Shown: piece by piece, positions 23,946 to 33,021 of the stretch
Numbering within the stretch: position 1 is the stretch's first letter
Layout of the letters: each line of letters starts with the position of its first letter
Assembly: GCF_035593265.1 (NCBI RefSeq)
Contig: NZ_CP141614.1
Span: 124,001 to 188,000, forward strand
Origin: Limnochorda sp. LNt
Lineage (GTDB): Bacteria; Bacillota; Limnochordia; Limnochordales; Geochordaceae
Length of the DNA: 64,000 bases
Reading direction: 5' to 3'
The notes under the pieces: model-generated
The model's database searches: none
What the model was told of the DNA's origin: nothing
Seen by the model: the letters and a program-made list of their open reading frames with translations, nothing else
Translations under genes and position numbers: made by a program

Positions 23946-25913
23946 TTACCGGTACAGCGCCTCGATCTCCTCCCGGAACCTGGCCATGACGGCCGCCCGT
24001 TTCACCTTGAGGGTGGGCGTCACCTCGCCATCCTCGTGGTAGAGGCGCTTGGGCAGGATGGCGAAGCGCTTCACCTGCTCCGGGGTCGAGAGGGTGCGGT
24101 TGACCCTGTCCACCTCCTGCTGGATGAGGCGATGGACCTCGGGGCGGGCCGCCAGGTCGCTGTAGGTGGTGAAGGGGATGCGCTGGTCCCGGGCGAAGCG
24201 GGTGACGTTCTCCTCGTCGATGACGATGAGGGCCACCAGGTAGCGGCGCCCGTCGCCGATGACCACGGCGTCGTGGATGTAGGGGCTGGCCTTCAGCTTG
24301 TTCTCGATCAACTGGGGCGCGACGTTCTTGCCGCCCGCCGTGATGAACAGATCCTTCTTGCGGTCCGTGATGCGAAGGAACCCGTCCTCATCGAACTCGC
24401 CCACGTCGCCCGAGTGCAGCCAGCCGTCTCGCAGGGTGGCAGCCGTCGCCTCCGGGTCCTTGAAGTAGCCGACGAAGACGTTGGGGCCCCGCACCAGGAT
24501 CTCGCCGTCCTCGGCCAGCCTCACCTCGACGCCCGGCAGGGGCCGGCCTACCGTGCCCAGTCGGATCTCGTCGCCCTGGTGGATGGTGGTGGGGCCGCTG
24601 CCCTCGGTCTGGCCGTAGACCTCGCGGATGGGGACGCCGATGGCGTGGAAGTACGCCAGTACCTCGGGGGCGATGGGGGCGGCCCCCGAGATGGCCAGCC
24701 GTACCCGGTCGAGGCCGAGGCGGCGCTTGAGAGGATGGAGCACCAGGGCATGGCCCACCGCGTAGGCCGCGCTCGCCGCGCCGCGGGCGAGGGACGCCTT
24801 CCAGGCGGGCACCGCGTGGACGGCCCGACGGGGCTCGAGCCGGAGGCGGGCGCGGACCCGACCGATGCGGACGGCCAGGCGATAGGCCAGGCGTTTGAAA
24901 GGGTCGGCCTCGCGCATGTGCAGCTCCAACTGCGAGTGGATCTTCTCCCAGATGCGGGGCACCGCGAAGAGGATGGTGGGAGAGACCTCGCGCAGATTGG
25001 ACAGCACGGTGTCGGTGTTCTCCACGAAATGGACGGTGATGCCCCACCGAATGGCGAGGTAGACCGAGACCATCCGCTCGGCGATGTGCGACAGCGGCAG
25101 GAAGCTCAGCACCTCGTCGGCCTCGGCCACGGGGTTGGCGCGTGCCAGGGCCTCCGCGGTCCAGAGCAGGTTGCGGTGGGTGAGCATGGCGCCCTTGGGA
25201 GGGCCCGTCGTGCCCGACGTGTAGATGATGAGGGCTACGTCGTCGAGCCCGATGCGGCTCGTCCGGCCCTCGACCCACGCGGGCTCGGCCCGCTCGGCCT
25301 CCTGCCCCATGCGGAGCAACTCGTCCCAGAAGAGGACCCGGGGATGGCTGAACCGCCGCAGCCCCTTGCGGTCCATGACGACGACCCACTGGAGGTGGGG
25401 CAGCCGGTCCCACACCTCCAGCACCTTGTCGAGCTGCTCCTCCCCCTCCACCACGTAGACACGGGCCTCGCTGTGGCCGAGCACGTAGCCCACCTGCTCG
25501 GCGCTGGAGGTGGGGTAGACGCCGACGCTGATGCCGCCGCAGGCCAGCACGCCGAGATCGGTGTAGAGCCACTCGGGCCGGTTTTCGCCCACGATACCGA
25601 CACGGTCTCGCCTCTCCACCCCGAGTCGCCCGAGCCCGCAGGCCACGTGGCGCACGGTCCGGGAGTACTGCGCCCAGCTCGTCTCTTGCCAGATGCCGAG
25701 GCGCTTGTGGCGCAGGGCGACACGGCGCCCGAGCCGACCCGCCTGATGGAAGAGGAGGGCAGGCACGCTCGAGAAGGACATCTCGGCTGTGTGGCCGTCG
25801 GCGGATGCGTCTCTCGTCGGCGGCGCGCCGGGACCGGTCCGAGCGGCGAGCTCGGCTCGCGAGGATGGGACCCTCCTGGCCGTCGCGGTCCTGCCGTCGG
25901 TCTCGAGGGGCAT
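23946..25913 (-). CDS. Long-chain fatty-acid--CoA ligase (AMP-binding enzyme)
   Basis: 655-aa member of the ANL superfamily (FadD15/long-chain acyl-CoA synthetase type) that activates fatty acids through acyl-AMP to acyl-CoA. Seen are the P-loop-like IIYTSGTTGPPKGAMLTH near 217, the A5 motif YGQTEGSG near 435, the A7/A8 region GWLHSGDVGEFDEDGFLRITDRKKDLF near 500-530, and the A10 lysine region DGEVTPTLKVKRA near 630. The first ~45 residues are low-complexity; MSFSSVPALLFHQAG (from 25781) may be the true start, but neither start has a good ribosome site. Monocistronic by spacing. Confidence 0.9.
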   Translation of the reverse strand: MPLETDGRTATARRVPSSRAELAARTGPGAPPTRDASADGHTAEMSFSSVPALLFHQAGRLGRRVALRHKRLGIWQETSWAQYSRTVRHVACGLGRLGVERRDRVGIVGENRPEWLYTDLGVLACGGISVGVYPTSSAEQVGYVLGHSEARVYVVEGEEQLDKVLEVWDRLPHLQWVVVMDRKGLRRFSHPRVLFWDELLRMGQEAERAEPAWVEGRTSRIGLDDVALIIYTSGTTGPPKGAMLTHRNLLWTAEALARANPVAEADEVLSFLPLSHIAERMVSVYLAIRWGITVHFVENTDTVLSNLREVSPTILFAVPRIWEKIHSQLELHMREADPFKRLAYRLAVRIGRVRARLRLEPRRAVHAVPAWKASLARGAASAAYAVGHALVLHPLKRRLGLDRVRLAISGAAPIAPEVLAYFHAIGVPIREVYGQTEGSGPTTIHQGDEIRLGTVGRPLPGVEVRLAEDGEILVRGPNVFVGYFKDPEATAATLRDGWLHSGDVGEFDEDGFLRITDRKKDLFITAGGKNVAPQLIENKLKASPYIHDAVVIGDGRRYLVALIVIDEENVTRFARDQRIPFTTYSDLAARPEVHRLIQQEVDRVNRTLSTPEQVKRFAILPKRLYHEDGEVTPTLKVKRAAVMARFREEIEALYR

Positions 25914-25991
25914 GTGGGTCGCTGCTCCCCCTGCCCCTCATGATACCCGTAAGCGATTACATCATGCAATCGGCACCGAAGGCCGGTTCAC

Positions 25992-26978
25992 TCAGAACAT
26001 CCCCCTGCGGGCCAGCCACCAGGCCACGCCGCCCATGAGGCCGCCGGTCATCAGCAGGATGATGAGGAAGGCCAGGGGGCTGCCCTGCAGCGGCAGGGCC
26101 ACGTTCATCCCGTAGAAGCTGGCGATGATGGTGGGCAGTGCCAGCACGATGGTGACCGACGTGAGGAACTTCATCACGATGTTGAGGTTGTTGGAGATGA
26201 TGGAGGCGAAGGCGTCCATGGTCGTGGTGAGGATGGTCGTGTAGATGTCCGCCATCTCCATGGCCTGGCGGTTTTCCGTGATGACGTCCTCCAGCAGGTC
26301 GCGGTCCTCGTCGTACAGCCTCAGGACCGCCGGGGCGACGACGTCCCCGTTGAGGGTGGCCTGCGGGCTGGCTTCCTTGCGCAGGTGGAGGCGCATCAGC
26401 TTATCCATCACGATCTGGTTGGCCCGGAGGGCCGTCGTGAAGTAGGTGAGGCTCTTGCTGAGCTCCAGGAGCCGGAAGAGCTCCTCGTTGCGCATCGAGC
26501 GGAGGAGCTTGCGCTCGATCTCGTCGGTGAGCCGATCGATCTGGCGGAGGTAGCGCAGGAAGAGCACCGCGGTGTGGTACAGCACCTGCAGCAAGAACAT
26601 GGTCCGCTTGGCGGTGTGGATCCGGGGCGGCTGCAGCAGGGACTGGAAGACCTCGTTGGGCTCGAGGCAGACGGTCACGAGGTGAGCGGTCGTGACGATG
26701 ACGGCGACGGGCAGGGTCTCGAAGTGGGTGAAGGCGTCGTGATGCCGGAGCACGGGGCAGCGCAACAGGATGAGCACCCGCTGGCCCTCGACCTCCAGGC
26801 GGGGCTGCTCCTCGGCGTCGAGCGCGGCGCGCAGGAAGTCCTCCGGGACGTCCAGCGCCCCCGAGACACGCGCGAGCTCCTGATCGCTGGGAGCCACCAG
26901 GTGCACCCACGAGTTGCGCTCGGCGATGTCATCGGTCGAGTGCAGCACCCCTTCTCGGGTGACGTGGGCCTGGATCAT
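25992..26978 (-). CDS. corA: CorA-family magnesium/divalent cation transporter
   Basis: 328 aa. The N-terminal cytoplasmic domain (1-255) ends in a long helix. Two C-terminal transmembrane segments (about 265-285 and 297-320) flank the hallmark selectivity-filter motif YGMNVA. The EMADIYTTIL and FASIISNNLN stretches before the first membrane segment are typical. CorA forms a homopentameric Mg2+ channel gated by cytoplasmic Mg2+. A basic C-terminal tail (LARRGMF) is present. ATG 26978 precedes QAHVTREG. It stands alone between the acyl-CoA ligase and a secreted unknown protein. Confidence 0.93.
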   Translation of the reverse strand: MIQAHVTREGVLHSTDDIAERNSWVHLVAPSDQELARVSGALDVPEDFLRAALDAEEQPRLEVEGQRVLILLRCPVLRHHDAFTHFETLPVAVIVTTAHLVTVCLEPNEVFQSLLQPPRIHTAKRTMFLLQVLYHTAVLFLRYLRQIDRLTDEIERKLLRSMRNEELFRLLELSKSLTYFTTALRANQIVMDKLMRLHLRKEASPQATLNGDVVAPAVLRLYDEDRDLLEDVITENRQAMEMADIYTTILTTTMDAFASIISNNLNIVMKFLTSVTIVLALPTIIASFYGMNVALPLQGSPLAFLIILLMTGGLMGGVAWWLARRGMF

Positions 26979-27081
26979 TCATGTCCACCACCGCCTTCGC
27001 GAAGCGTGCGCCCCCTGCTCGGGGCTCATGCCGGCCCTGCATGGTTCGGCTCACCCGGGAGCCTCCCCTTGTCCGTGGGCG

Positions 27082-27762
27082 TCATGAGCGCTGCCGCAGA
27101 TCCCGGATGCGCCCTTGGGAGCGGACCAGGAGATCCCGCAGTTGCGCCAAGCCCCGGTCGGCTCGCAGGGCGACCGACTCGCCCTGGATGTACAGCTCGG
27201 CGCGCTGCGCCCCACCCGGCCGGCGGGAGAGGCTGACGATAAGGTCGGGGACCGGGCTGTAGAGCATCGTCACCTGGTCGCGGCCGTCGCCCTCGGCCCG
27301 TCGCGGCAGCTGCGCCATGCTGGCCAGGGCCTGGACGAGCCCGTCCAGCTCCGACTCGGGCACCAATGCCACGGCCTCGAAGCCGTCCGGTGTCGCGGGC
27401 GGCAACCGCAGCTCCACGCTGAACTGCGCCGGCTCGCCCTCCACCTGAAGCCTCAGCAGGCGCACCGAGACGGCCCGGCCCGCCTCCTCGAGGCTCACCT
27501 CGCCGATGGCCCAGTAGTCGGCCACGGCCAGCGCTCCGATCGGCACCTCGTAGGGAGGCAGCGACAGCCCCTGCGCCGAGGCCGGCGGAGCTGGACTCGC
27601 CACCCCGAGCGCGCCCCACAAGAGCCCGAATGCCACCAGGCCCCGCCAGGCAAGGGAGGTGGCACGCCTCGCCAAGCACGACCGTACCCAGGTCCCCATG
27701 CCCCTCGCCACCCTCCGCCCCCCGTGACGCTCACCATGGCCAACCGGGGCCTCCCCGGCCAC
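27082..27762 (-). CDS. Predicted exported protein of unknown function
   Basis: Up to 226 aa. The start at 27762 gives an Arg/Gly-rich leader; ATG 27699 (MGTWVRSCLARR) yields 205 aa with a more normal signal peptide. Its hydrophobic core is LVAFGLLWGALGVA and the ASAQG cleavage-like site lies near residue 43 of the shorter form. The mature part looks beta-rich with alternating hydrophobic residues (AVSVRLLRLQVEG, FSVELRLPP) and ends in a basic tail. I recognise no domain. It is divergent from the copper-chaperone gene and convergent with nothing. Location is probably outside the cytoplasmic membrane. Confidence 0.6.
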   Translation of the reverse strand: MAGEAPVGHGERHGGRRVARGMGTWVRSCLARRATSLAWRGLVAFGLLWGALGVASPAPPASAQGLSLPPYEVPIGALAVADYWAIGEVSLEEAGRAVSVRLLRLQVEGEPAQFSVELRLPPATPDGFEAVALVPESELDGLVQALASMAQLPRRAEGDGRDQVTMLYSPVPDLIVSLSRRPGGAQRAELYIQGESVALRADRGLAQLRDLLVRSQGRIRDLRQRS

Positions 27763-27895
27763 TTTAGCACGTCCCCCCGAGGTTGCAAGGGGGTGGGGAC
27801 CGGCACCGCCGGCGCGGCGGCGCCGCGGTCTGCCGCCGTGACGGAGACCGGTGCGCTATCATGTCCCGGGAAAGGATGCCGAAGGGGAGCGTACG

Positions 27896-28897
27896 ATGTC
27901 GACCTCTCACAAGCGGTGGCGCATCGCCCTCGTCGCGGCCATCATCGCGGTCGGGCTGGCGGGGGCGGCGGTCTGGGGCTATGGCCGGTGGCAAACCCCT
28001 ACGTTTCGGGGGCTGGCGATCTCTCCCCCCTACCCCGCGCCTGACTTCGTGCTGACCGATCAGCACGGCCAGCCCTTCCAGCTGGCAGCCCTGCGCGGGC
28101 GCCCGGTGCTGGTCTTCTTCGGGTACACCTTCTGTCCCGACGTCTGTCCGGGCACCATGGTGCAGTACAGAGCCGTGCGGCAGGCGCTCGGCGCGGACGC
28201 CGACCGGGTGGGGCTGCTCTTCGTGACGGTCGATCCGGAGCGAGACACGCCGGAGCGCCTGGCGGAGTACGTGGGTCACTTCGATGCGGCCATCGTCGGG
28301 CTGACAGGCTCGCCGGCCACCGTCGAGCACGTGATGCACCGGTGGGGCGTCTTTGCCGAGAAGGTGCCGGTGCCCGGATCGGCGACGGGCTACCTGATCA
28401 ACCACACCGCGGCGCTGTACCTCGTCGGCCCCGACGGCATGGTGAGGGTCATGCACCCGTACGGCACCCCCACAGCCGACATCGTCCACGACGTACGGGG
28501 CCTGCTTCGCCAGTCGGCGGGCTCCGCCCCGGCCCGGGTGCTGGTGCGGGACGCCTGGGCCCGACCGGCCGCCTCCGGTGACACCAGCGCCGTCTACCTG
28601 ACGCTCGTCAACCCCACGCAGAGCCCCGACCGGCTCCTCGAGGTGAGGACGGACGTGGCGCGGGCAACGGAGATCCACGAGACGCGCATGGAGGGCGACG
28701 TCATGCGCATGGAGCCCGTGCACGCCGTGGAGGTGCCTGCCCGGGGAGAGGCGGTGTTGCGACCGGGCGGGCTGCACATCATGCTGGTCGGCCTGGAGAG
28801 GAACCTGCGGCAAGGGGACCGGGTCTCGGTCGTGCTGCGCTTCGAGAGGGCCGGCGAGGTGCCAGCAGACGTGCCGGTGCGCCAGCAGACATCCTGA
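27896..28897 (+). CDS. SCO1/SenC - PCu(A)C fusion, copper chaperone for cytochrome oxidase
   Basis: 333 aa. N-terminal membrane anchor (ALVAAIIAVGLAGAAVWGY, about 10-30), then a SCO domain (about 45-200) with copper ligands CPDVC near 83 and the distal His in GYLINHTAALYLV near 172. A C-terminal PCu(A)C domain (about 215-325) follows, with its H..M..H.M ligands visible in IHETRMEGDVMRM and LHIMLV. SCO and PCu(A)C normally act as separate partners delivering Cu(I)/Cu(II) to the CuA site of cytochrome c oxidase; here they are one chain. ATG 27896 has AAGGGGAGC upstream. Implies an aerobic, copper-dependent respiratory chain. Confidence 0.9.
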   Translation: MSTSHKRWRIALVAAIIAVGLAGAAVWGYGRWQTPTFRGLAISPPYPAPDFVLTDQHGQPFQLAALRGRPVLVFFGYTFCPDVCPGTMVQYRAVRQALGADADRVGLLFVTVDPERDTPERLAEYVGHFDAAIVGLTGSPATVEHVMHRWGVFAEKVPVPGSATGYLINHTAALYLVGPDGMVRVMHPYGTPTADIVHDVRGLLRQSAGSAPARVLVRDAWARPAASGDTSAVYLTLVNPTQSPDRLLEVRTDVARATEIHETRMEGDVMRMEPVHAVEVPARGEAVLRPGGLHIMLVGLERNLRQGDRVSVVLRFERAGEVPADVPVRQQTS

Positions 28898-28964
28898 GGC
28901 GGTCACCCCGGGGGTGCCGTCGGCCTCGCGCGGGACCGGTCCACCGAGGGACTTGAGGAGGCAC

Positions 28965-28985
28965 CTATATTCCCCTAGAATATAG
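28965..28985. promoter_or_regulatory. AT-rich perfect palindrome, likely PadR operator
   Basis: CTATATTC at 28965-28972 and GAATATAG at 28978-28985 are perfect 8-bp arms around CCCTA. It is strikingly AT-rich in a GC-rich setting and sits 115 bases before the PadR-family gene, the usual place and form (ATAT-containing dyad) of a PadR autoregulatory operator. The rest of 28898-29099 shows no gene. Confidence 0.6.
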
Positions 28986-29099
28986 TTGCACCACGAAGCG
29001 TCACTCGGGGGCGAGCAGGCAGCGGTGGAGGGGCAGCCAGGCGCCGACGGGCCCGGGTACGGTCGGAGGGGACGGCACGGGAGGCACCGGGGCGGACCG

Positions 29100-29498
29100 A
29101 TGAGGGGCGGTGGGGCGTTGCTGCCCTGGATCCTGCTCTGGCTGGCGGAGTCGCCGTCCCACGGGTACGAGCTGCTCGAGCGCAGCGCCCGCGAGGGCCC
29201 CGCCCCACGACCCCCCCTGCCGGGCAGCCTCTACCGGTGGCTGCGAGGACTCGAGGGCCAGGGGCTCGTGCGCTCCCGCTGGGAGGCCGGCGAGACGGGG
29301 CCGGCGCGTCGGCGCTACGTCCTGACCGACGCGGGGTGGGTGCTCCTGGACCGGGTGGCCCTACGCCTCGCCCAAGAGCGTCGCTGCCTGGACGAGTGGC
29401 TGGAGCGTTATCAGCATCTCCGGGCGGATCGCCCGGCAGGAGACGGCCAGCCGCCACCCTTTCCCCCCGCACCCGAGCGCTTCACGCAGGAGGGGTGA
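29100..29498 (+). CDS. PadR-family transcriptional regulator
   Basis: 132 aa with a winged helix-turn-helix of the PadR type: LLPWILLWLAESPSHGYELL at 7-26, then GSLYRWLRGLEGQGLV near 43-58 and RRRYVLTDAGW wing near 70-80. A short helical C-terminus provides the dimerisation helix. ATG 29100 is chosen because the conserved fold starts right after it; the upstream reading is low-complexity. First gene of a small operon with two small proteins and an S9 peptidase (gaps of 6, 91 and 1 bases). Probably represses its own operon at the palindrome upstream. Confidence 0.85.
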   Translation: MRGGGALLPWILLWLAESPSHGYELLERSAREGPAPRPPLPGSLYRWLRGLEGQGLVRSRWEAGETGPARRRYVLTDAGWVLLDRVALRLAQERRCLDEWLERYQHLRADRPAGDGQPPPFPPAPERFTQEG

Positions 29499-29504
29499 GC
29501 CCAG

Positions 29505-29762
29505 ATGGACGGTTGGCGCTGGATGAGGCCCGGACCATGGGCCAAGGGCGGCTGGGGGCCCCTGCCGTGGATGCACGGGGCTGGTCCCGGGCCGGCAGGG
29601 CCACGGGGATGGTGGCGGCGCTTCGCGACCCGCCAGGAGCAGCTCGAGTGGCTCCGGGCCTACCTGGACGATCTCCGGCAGGAGGTCCAGGCGGTGGAGG
29701 AGCGTATCGAGGAGCTCGAGCGTCGCCAGCGGCCGGACCAGCCGCCGGCGACGCCTGCCTGA
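29505..29762 (+). CDS. Small Gly/Trp-rich protein with C-terminal coiled coil
   Basis: 85 aa. The N-terminal 38 residues are rich in Gly, Pro and Trp (WAKGGWGPLPWMHG). The second half is a strongly predicted heptad helix (LRAYLDDLRQEVQAVEERIE). This two-part layout is reminiscent of DUF5320-type proteins that often accompany PadR regulators, though without the usual N-terminal motif, so the link is tentative. GGAGGGGTGAG ribosome site overlapping the padR stop argues for a real, co-translated gene. Confidence 0.65.
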   Translation: MDGWRWMRPGPWAKGGWGPLPWMHGAGPGPAGPRGWWRRFATRQEQLEWLRAYLDDLRQEVQAVEERIEELERRQRPDQPPATPA

Positions 29763-29853
29763 GGGAGGGCCTGCGGGCGGCGTCGGGCAGGAGGCGGGGC
29801 GCGACGCGCCTAACAGGCTTGCTCGGCTGCGGGACCCGAAGGGAGCAGGGCGG

Positions 29854-30213
29854 ATGATCCTGGTCTTGCGCATCCTGTTCTACGTGCAGCTGCTGCTGGG
29901 AGCGGGGCGCTTCATGGGGCTGATCCGCAACGAGCGGGTCTGGGAGACGCACTTCACCCTGGCTCTCGTCATCGCTGTCCTGGCGTTGGTCGCCTTCCGG
30001 GGGCGTGCCCAAGAGCAGGCGCCCGGCCTGGTGACGGCCGCCCGCCTCACGCCGCTGCTCCCCCTGGCGACGGGCCTGGCCATCTTTGCAGGGGCTGCAG
30101 GCGGACGCGCCTTCGTCTTGCTGCACATCCTCCTGGCCCTGACGGCTCTCTCCCTCATCGAGATGGCGTCGGCCCGGCTGCGCAAGGCGGGGGCCGGCAC
30201 CAAGGCGGGGTGA
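29854..30213 (+). CDS. Small integral membrane protein, unknown function
   Basis: 119 aa with four hydrophobic segments (about 3-20, 34-52, 65-84 and 88-104) and a positively charged C-terminus (ARLRKAGAGTKAG). No domain recognised. ATG 29854 is preceded by GGGAGCAGGG. It ends one base before the peptidase start, so the two are probably co-expressed. Part of the PadR-headed operon. Confidence 0.7.
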   Translation: MILVLRILFYVQLLLGAGRFMGLIRNERVWETHFTLALVIAVLALVAFRGRAQEQAPGLVTAARLTPLLPLATGLAIFAGAAGGRAFVLLHILLALTALSLIEMASARLRKAGAGTKAG

Positions 30214-30214
30214 G

Positions 30215-32347
30215 ATGGTGACATCGCCCCAGACGCCACCCAGGCGCCTGCTGACCTCCCGGGATCTGCTGGCGATGCGCTTCGCCGGCGACGTGCAGAT
30301 CTCGCCCGACGGGCGACGCGTCGCCTGGGTGGAGCGCTGGATCGATCCGGAGCAAGACACGTACCGCTCGCGCATCATGGTGGCGCCGCTGGATGGGTCC
30401 TCCCCGCCGATGGCCTTCACGGCCGGGACGGCCCAGGACCGGGCGCCGCGCTGGTCTCCTGACGGACGATGGCTGGCCTTCTTGTCCAACCGGGCCAGCG
30501 CTGCGGGGGCAGGGGCGATGCGGGCGGACCACGCCCCTGGCGCAGCCGGAGCAGCGCCGCCCTTCCAGCTCTACGTGATGCCGGCCTTCGGCGGCGAGGC
30601 GCGACCCCTCACCCAGTTGAAGCATGGTGCCGGCACGCCGCTGTGGTCGCCCGACAGCCGGCGGATCGCCTTCATCGCGCCCATGGACCCGGCTCGGGGG
30701 ATCGAGCGGCTCGGCGACGAGGACCCCACCGACAAGGACCCCTATTTCCGGCACAATCGGGACGTCAAGGTGATCACCCGCCTCCACCACAAGGAGGACG
30801 GCACCGGCTTCCTCGACAATCGGCGATGGCACCTGCTGCTGGTGGCCGTCGAGCCGGAGGGCAACGAGAGCCCTGCCGTGGTGGCCCTGACCAGCGGCGC
30901 CTTCGACATCCACTCCGCCGACTGGGCGCCTGACGGGCGGCACCTGGGGGTCGTGACCAACCCGGATCCCGAGGCGGACTACCAGCGCTGGACCGACGTC
31001 TACCTGGTGCCGACCGACGTCTCGTCACCCGTGACGCCGTCGGTGCGATTGACGGCGTCGGACCTGCGGATCACGGCAGTGCGCTTCTCGCCCGACGGGC
31101 AGCGCATCGCCTACACCGCCCACGACCTGGTCGACGACTTCTACAGCAACCACCACCTCTTCGTGCAGGAGGCCGGTCCGGGCGGCCAGCGGGTCTGCCT
31201 GACCCGGACCGACGACCTGACCGTGGGCAACGAGGTGCTGCACGACGTGGCGGGCGACGCGGGGCGCGCCTTCGTCTGGAGCGGTGACGCCTCGGTCATC
31301 TACGCCACGGTCAGCCGCCGCGGGGCGGTGGACCTCTTCCGGTTGGAGGCGTCGGGTGACGCTCCCGCTGCCCGCCCGCTGACGGAGGGGCCCCACGTGG
31401 TGCACGACTTCGATGTGCACGGCCCGACGGGCCGGGTGGCGCTGCTGCTCATCGACGAGGTCTCGCCCGGCGACGTGTGGGCCGGGCACCTGGACGGGGC
31501 GCGGGTCGCCCACCTGCGCCGCCTGTCGGCCACCAACGACGGATGGCTCAAGGGCGTGCAGCTGGTGCGGCCCGAGCGGTTCGAGTTCCGGTCCGACGAC
31601 GGCACGCCCCTCGAGGGGTGGGTGATGCGGCCGGCCTCCTTCGAGCCCGGACGGCGCTACCCCGCCGTGCTGCAGATCCACGGCGGCCCCATGGCGATGT
31701 ATGGGTACGCCTTCTTCTTCGAGTTCCAGCTGCTGGCCGCTAACGGCTACGCCGTCTTCTACACCAACCCCCGGGGCAGCCAGGGCTATGGTCAGGCCTT
31801 CTGCGCGGCCATCCGGGGCCAGTGGGGCGACAAGGACTACCGCGACGTCATGGCCCTGGTCGACGAGGTGGTACGGCGGTTCGACTTCATCGACCCCGAC
31901 CGGCTGGGGGTGGCCGGCGGCAGCTACGGTGGCTTCATGACCAACTGGATCATCGGCCACACCGACCGCTTCAAGGCCGCGGTGACGATGCGGAGCGTCA
32001 CCAACGAGTACAGCTTCTTCGGCACCAGCGACATCGGCTACCTGGACCTCTACGACCTGCGGGCCGCACCCTGGCAGCGCCCCGAGGCCTATCTGGGCAT
32101 GTCGCCCATCCACTTCGCCGACCGCATCCGGACGCCGACCCTCATCATCCACTCGGAGCAGGACCTGCGCTGCCCCATCGAGCAGGCCGAGCAGCTCTTC
32201 GTGGCGCTCAAGGTGCGCAAGGTGCCGACGGAGTTCGTACGGTTCGCGGGGGAGAGCCACGGTCTCAGTCGCAACGGCAAGCCGTGGCACCGGGTCTTCC
32301 GACTGGACCGCATCGTCGACTGGTTGGACCGGTACCTCAAGGGCTGA
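30215..32347 (+). CDS. S9-family serine peptidase (acylaminoacyl-peptidase type)
   Basis: 710 aa. An N-terminal beta-propeller (about 20-430) shows TolB/PD40-like repeats with SPDG and WSPDSRRIAF phrases. It is followed by a prolyl-oligopeptidase alpha/beta-hydrolase domain. Catalytic Ser lies in GVAGGSYGGFMTNW (Ser near 570), Asp in HSEQDLRCP (near 648), and His in GESHGLSRNG (near 682). The oxyanion-side motif IHGGPMAMYGYAF is near 490. No signal peptide, so cytoplasmic. The family removes N-acylated or small N-terminal residues from peptides. ATG follows the previous stop by one base. Confidence 0.93.
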   Translation: MVTSPQTPPRRLLTSRDLLAMRFAGDVQISPDGRRVAWVERWIDPEQDTYRSRIMVAPLDGSSPPMAFTAGTAQDRAPRWSPDGRWLAFLSNRASAAGAGAMRADHAPGAAGAAPPFQLYVMPAFGGEARPLTQLKHGAGTPLWSPDSRRIAFIAPMDPARGIERLGDEDPTDKDPYFRHNRDVKVITRLHHKEDGTGFLDNRRWHLLLVAVEPEGNESPAVVALTSGAFDIHSADWAPDGRHLGVVTNPDPEADYQRWTDVYLVPTDVSSPVTPSVRLTASDLRITAVRFSPDGQRIAYTAHDLVDDFYSNHHLFVQEAGPGGQRVCLTRTDDLTVGNEVLHDVAGDAGRAFVWSGDASVIYATVSRRGAVDLFRLEASGDAPAARPLTEGPHVVHDFDVHGPTGRVALLLIDEVSPGDVWAGHLDGARVAHLRRLSATNDGWLKGVQLVRPERFEFRSDDGTPLEGWVMRPASFEPGRRYPAVLQIHGGPMAMYGYAFFFEFQLLAANGYAVFYTNPRGSQGYGQAFCAAIRGQWGDKDYRDVMALVDEVVRRFDFIDPDRLGVAGGSYGGFMTNWIIGHTDRFKAAVTMRSVTNEYSFFGTSDIGYLDLYDLRAAPWQRPEAYLGMSPIHFADRIRTPTLIIHSEQDLRCPIEQAEQLFVALKVRKVPTEFVRFAGESHGLSRNGKPWHRVFRLDRIVDWLDRYLKG

Positions 32348-32434
32348 TGCATACCGACCGGCGGCCGCCCGTACAGTGGGAGGGGCGAGCCCTCGGGACC
32401 TTGTACCGTCACTCGCCTCGACGGAGGGATGGCT

Positions 32435-33013
32435 GTGGCCGGTCGGGCCCTCCTCATCGGCGCCGTACGCCTGCGCGCGCTGGTGCTGGCGGCACTGGCC
32501 GTCGCCGGGGTGGTGGTGGCGCTCACGCTGATGCGCCACACGCCTGCGACGCTGCCTCAGGCCGTGGCGAGGGTGCAGGGCGGGCCGCTGGCGCCTCAAC
32601 TGCATGCCCTGGTGGCCTTCCGGGCCGTGCCGGGAGGCGTCGAGGTGAGTGTCGAGGCCGAGGGTCTGCCGCCGTACCTGGCCGGAGATCCCCCGATCGG
32701 ACCCCACGGTTTTCACCTCCACGAGGTCGGCGACTGCACGGTGGGCGACCCGGCCGAGCCCTTCCTGGCAGCGGGCGGCCACTACAATCCCGACGGCCAG
32801 CGCCACGGCAACCACGCCGGCGACTTCCCCGTGCTCTTCTCCAACGCCGGCGTCGCCCGGATGCGCTTCTTCACGGACCGCCTCCGCATCGACGACGTCG
32901 TCGGCCGCGCCGTCATCATCCACGAAAACCCCGACGACTACCGCACCGATCCAGCCGGCAACTCGGGGCGCCGCCTGGGCTGCGGCGTCGTGACGCGAGC
33001 GGGACCGCAGTAG
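32435..33013 (+). CDS. sodC: Cu-Zn superoxide dismutase family protein
   Basis: 192 aa from GTG 32435 (ATG 32429 would put GGAGGG directly against the start, so GTG with six-base spacing is preferred). A hydrophobic N-terminal anchor or signal (LVLAALAVAGVVVALTL) precedes the SodC beta-barrel. Metal ligands are visible: GFHLHEVGDC (two His), GGHYNPDGQRHGNHAGD (bridging and zinc His, zinc Asp) and VIIHENPDDY (last copper His). The disulfide cysteines GDCT and LGCGVV are present. It acts outside the cytoplasmic membrane against superoxide. SodC is less common in Bacillota than SodA. Confidence 0.92.
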   Translation: MAGRALLIGAVRLRALVLAALAVAGVVVALTLMRHTPATLPQAVARVQGGPLAPQLHALVAFRAVPGGVEVSVEAEGLPPYLAGDPPIGPHGFHLHEVGDCTVGDPAEPFLAAGGHYNPDGQRHGNHAGDFPVLFSNAGVARMRFFTDRLRIDDVVGRAVIIHENPDDYRTDPAGNSGRRLGCGVVTRAGPQ

Positions 33014-33021
33014 CAGGGCTG

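Noticed and set aside
24036-25943. 635-codon open frame on the plus strand opposite the acyl-CoA ligase gene
   Set aside because: Antisense shadow. The minus-strand protein carries all AMP-ligase motifs, while this reading is His/Gly/Ala-rich without any domain; long antisense frames are common at this GC content.
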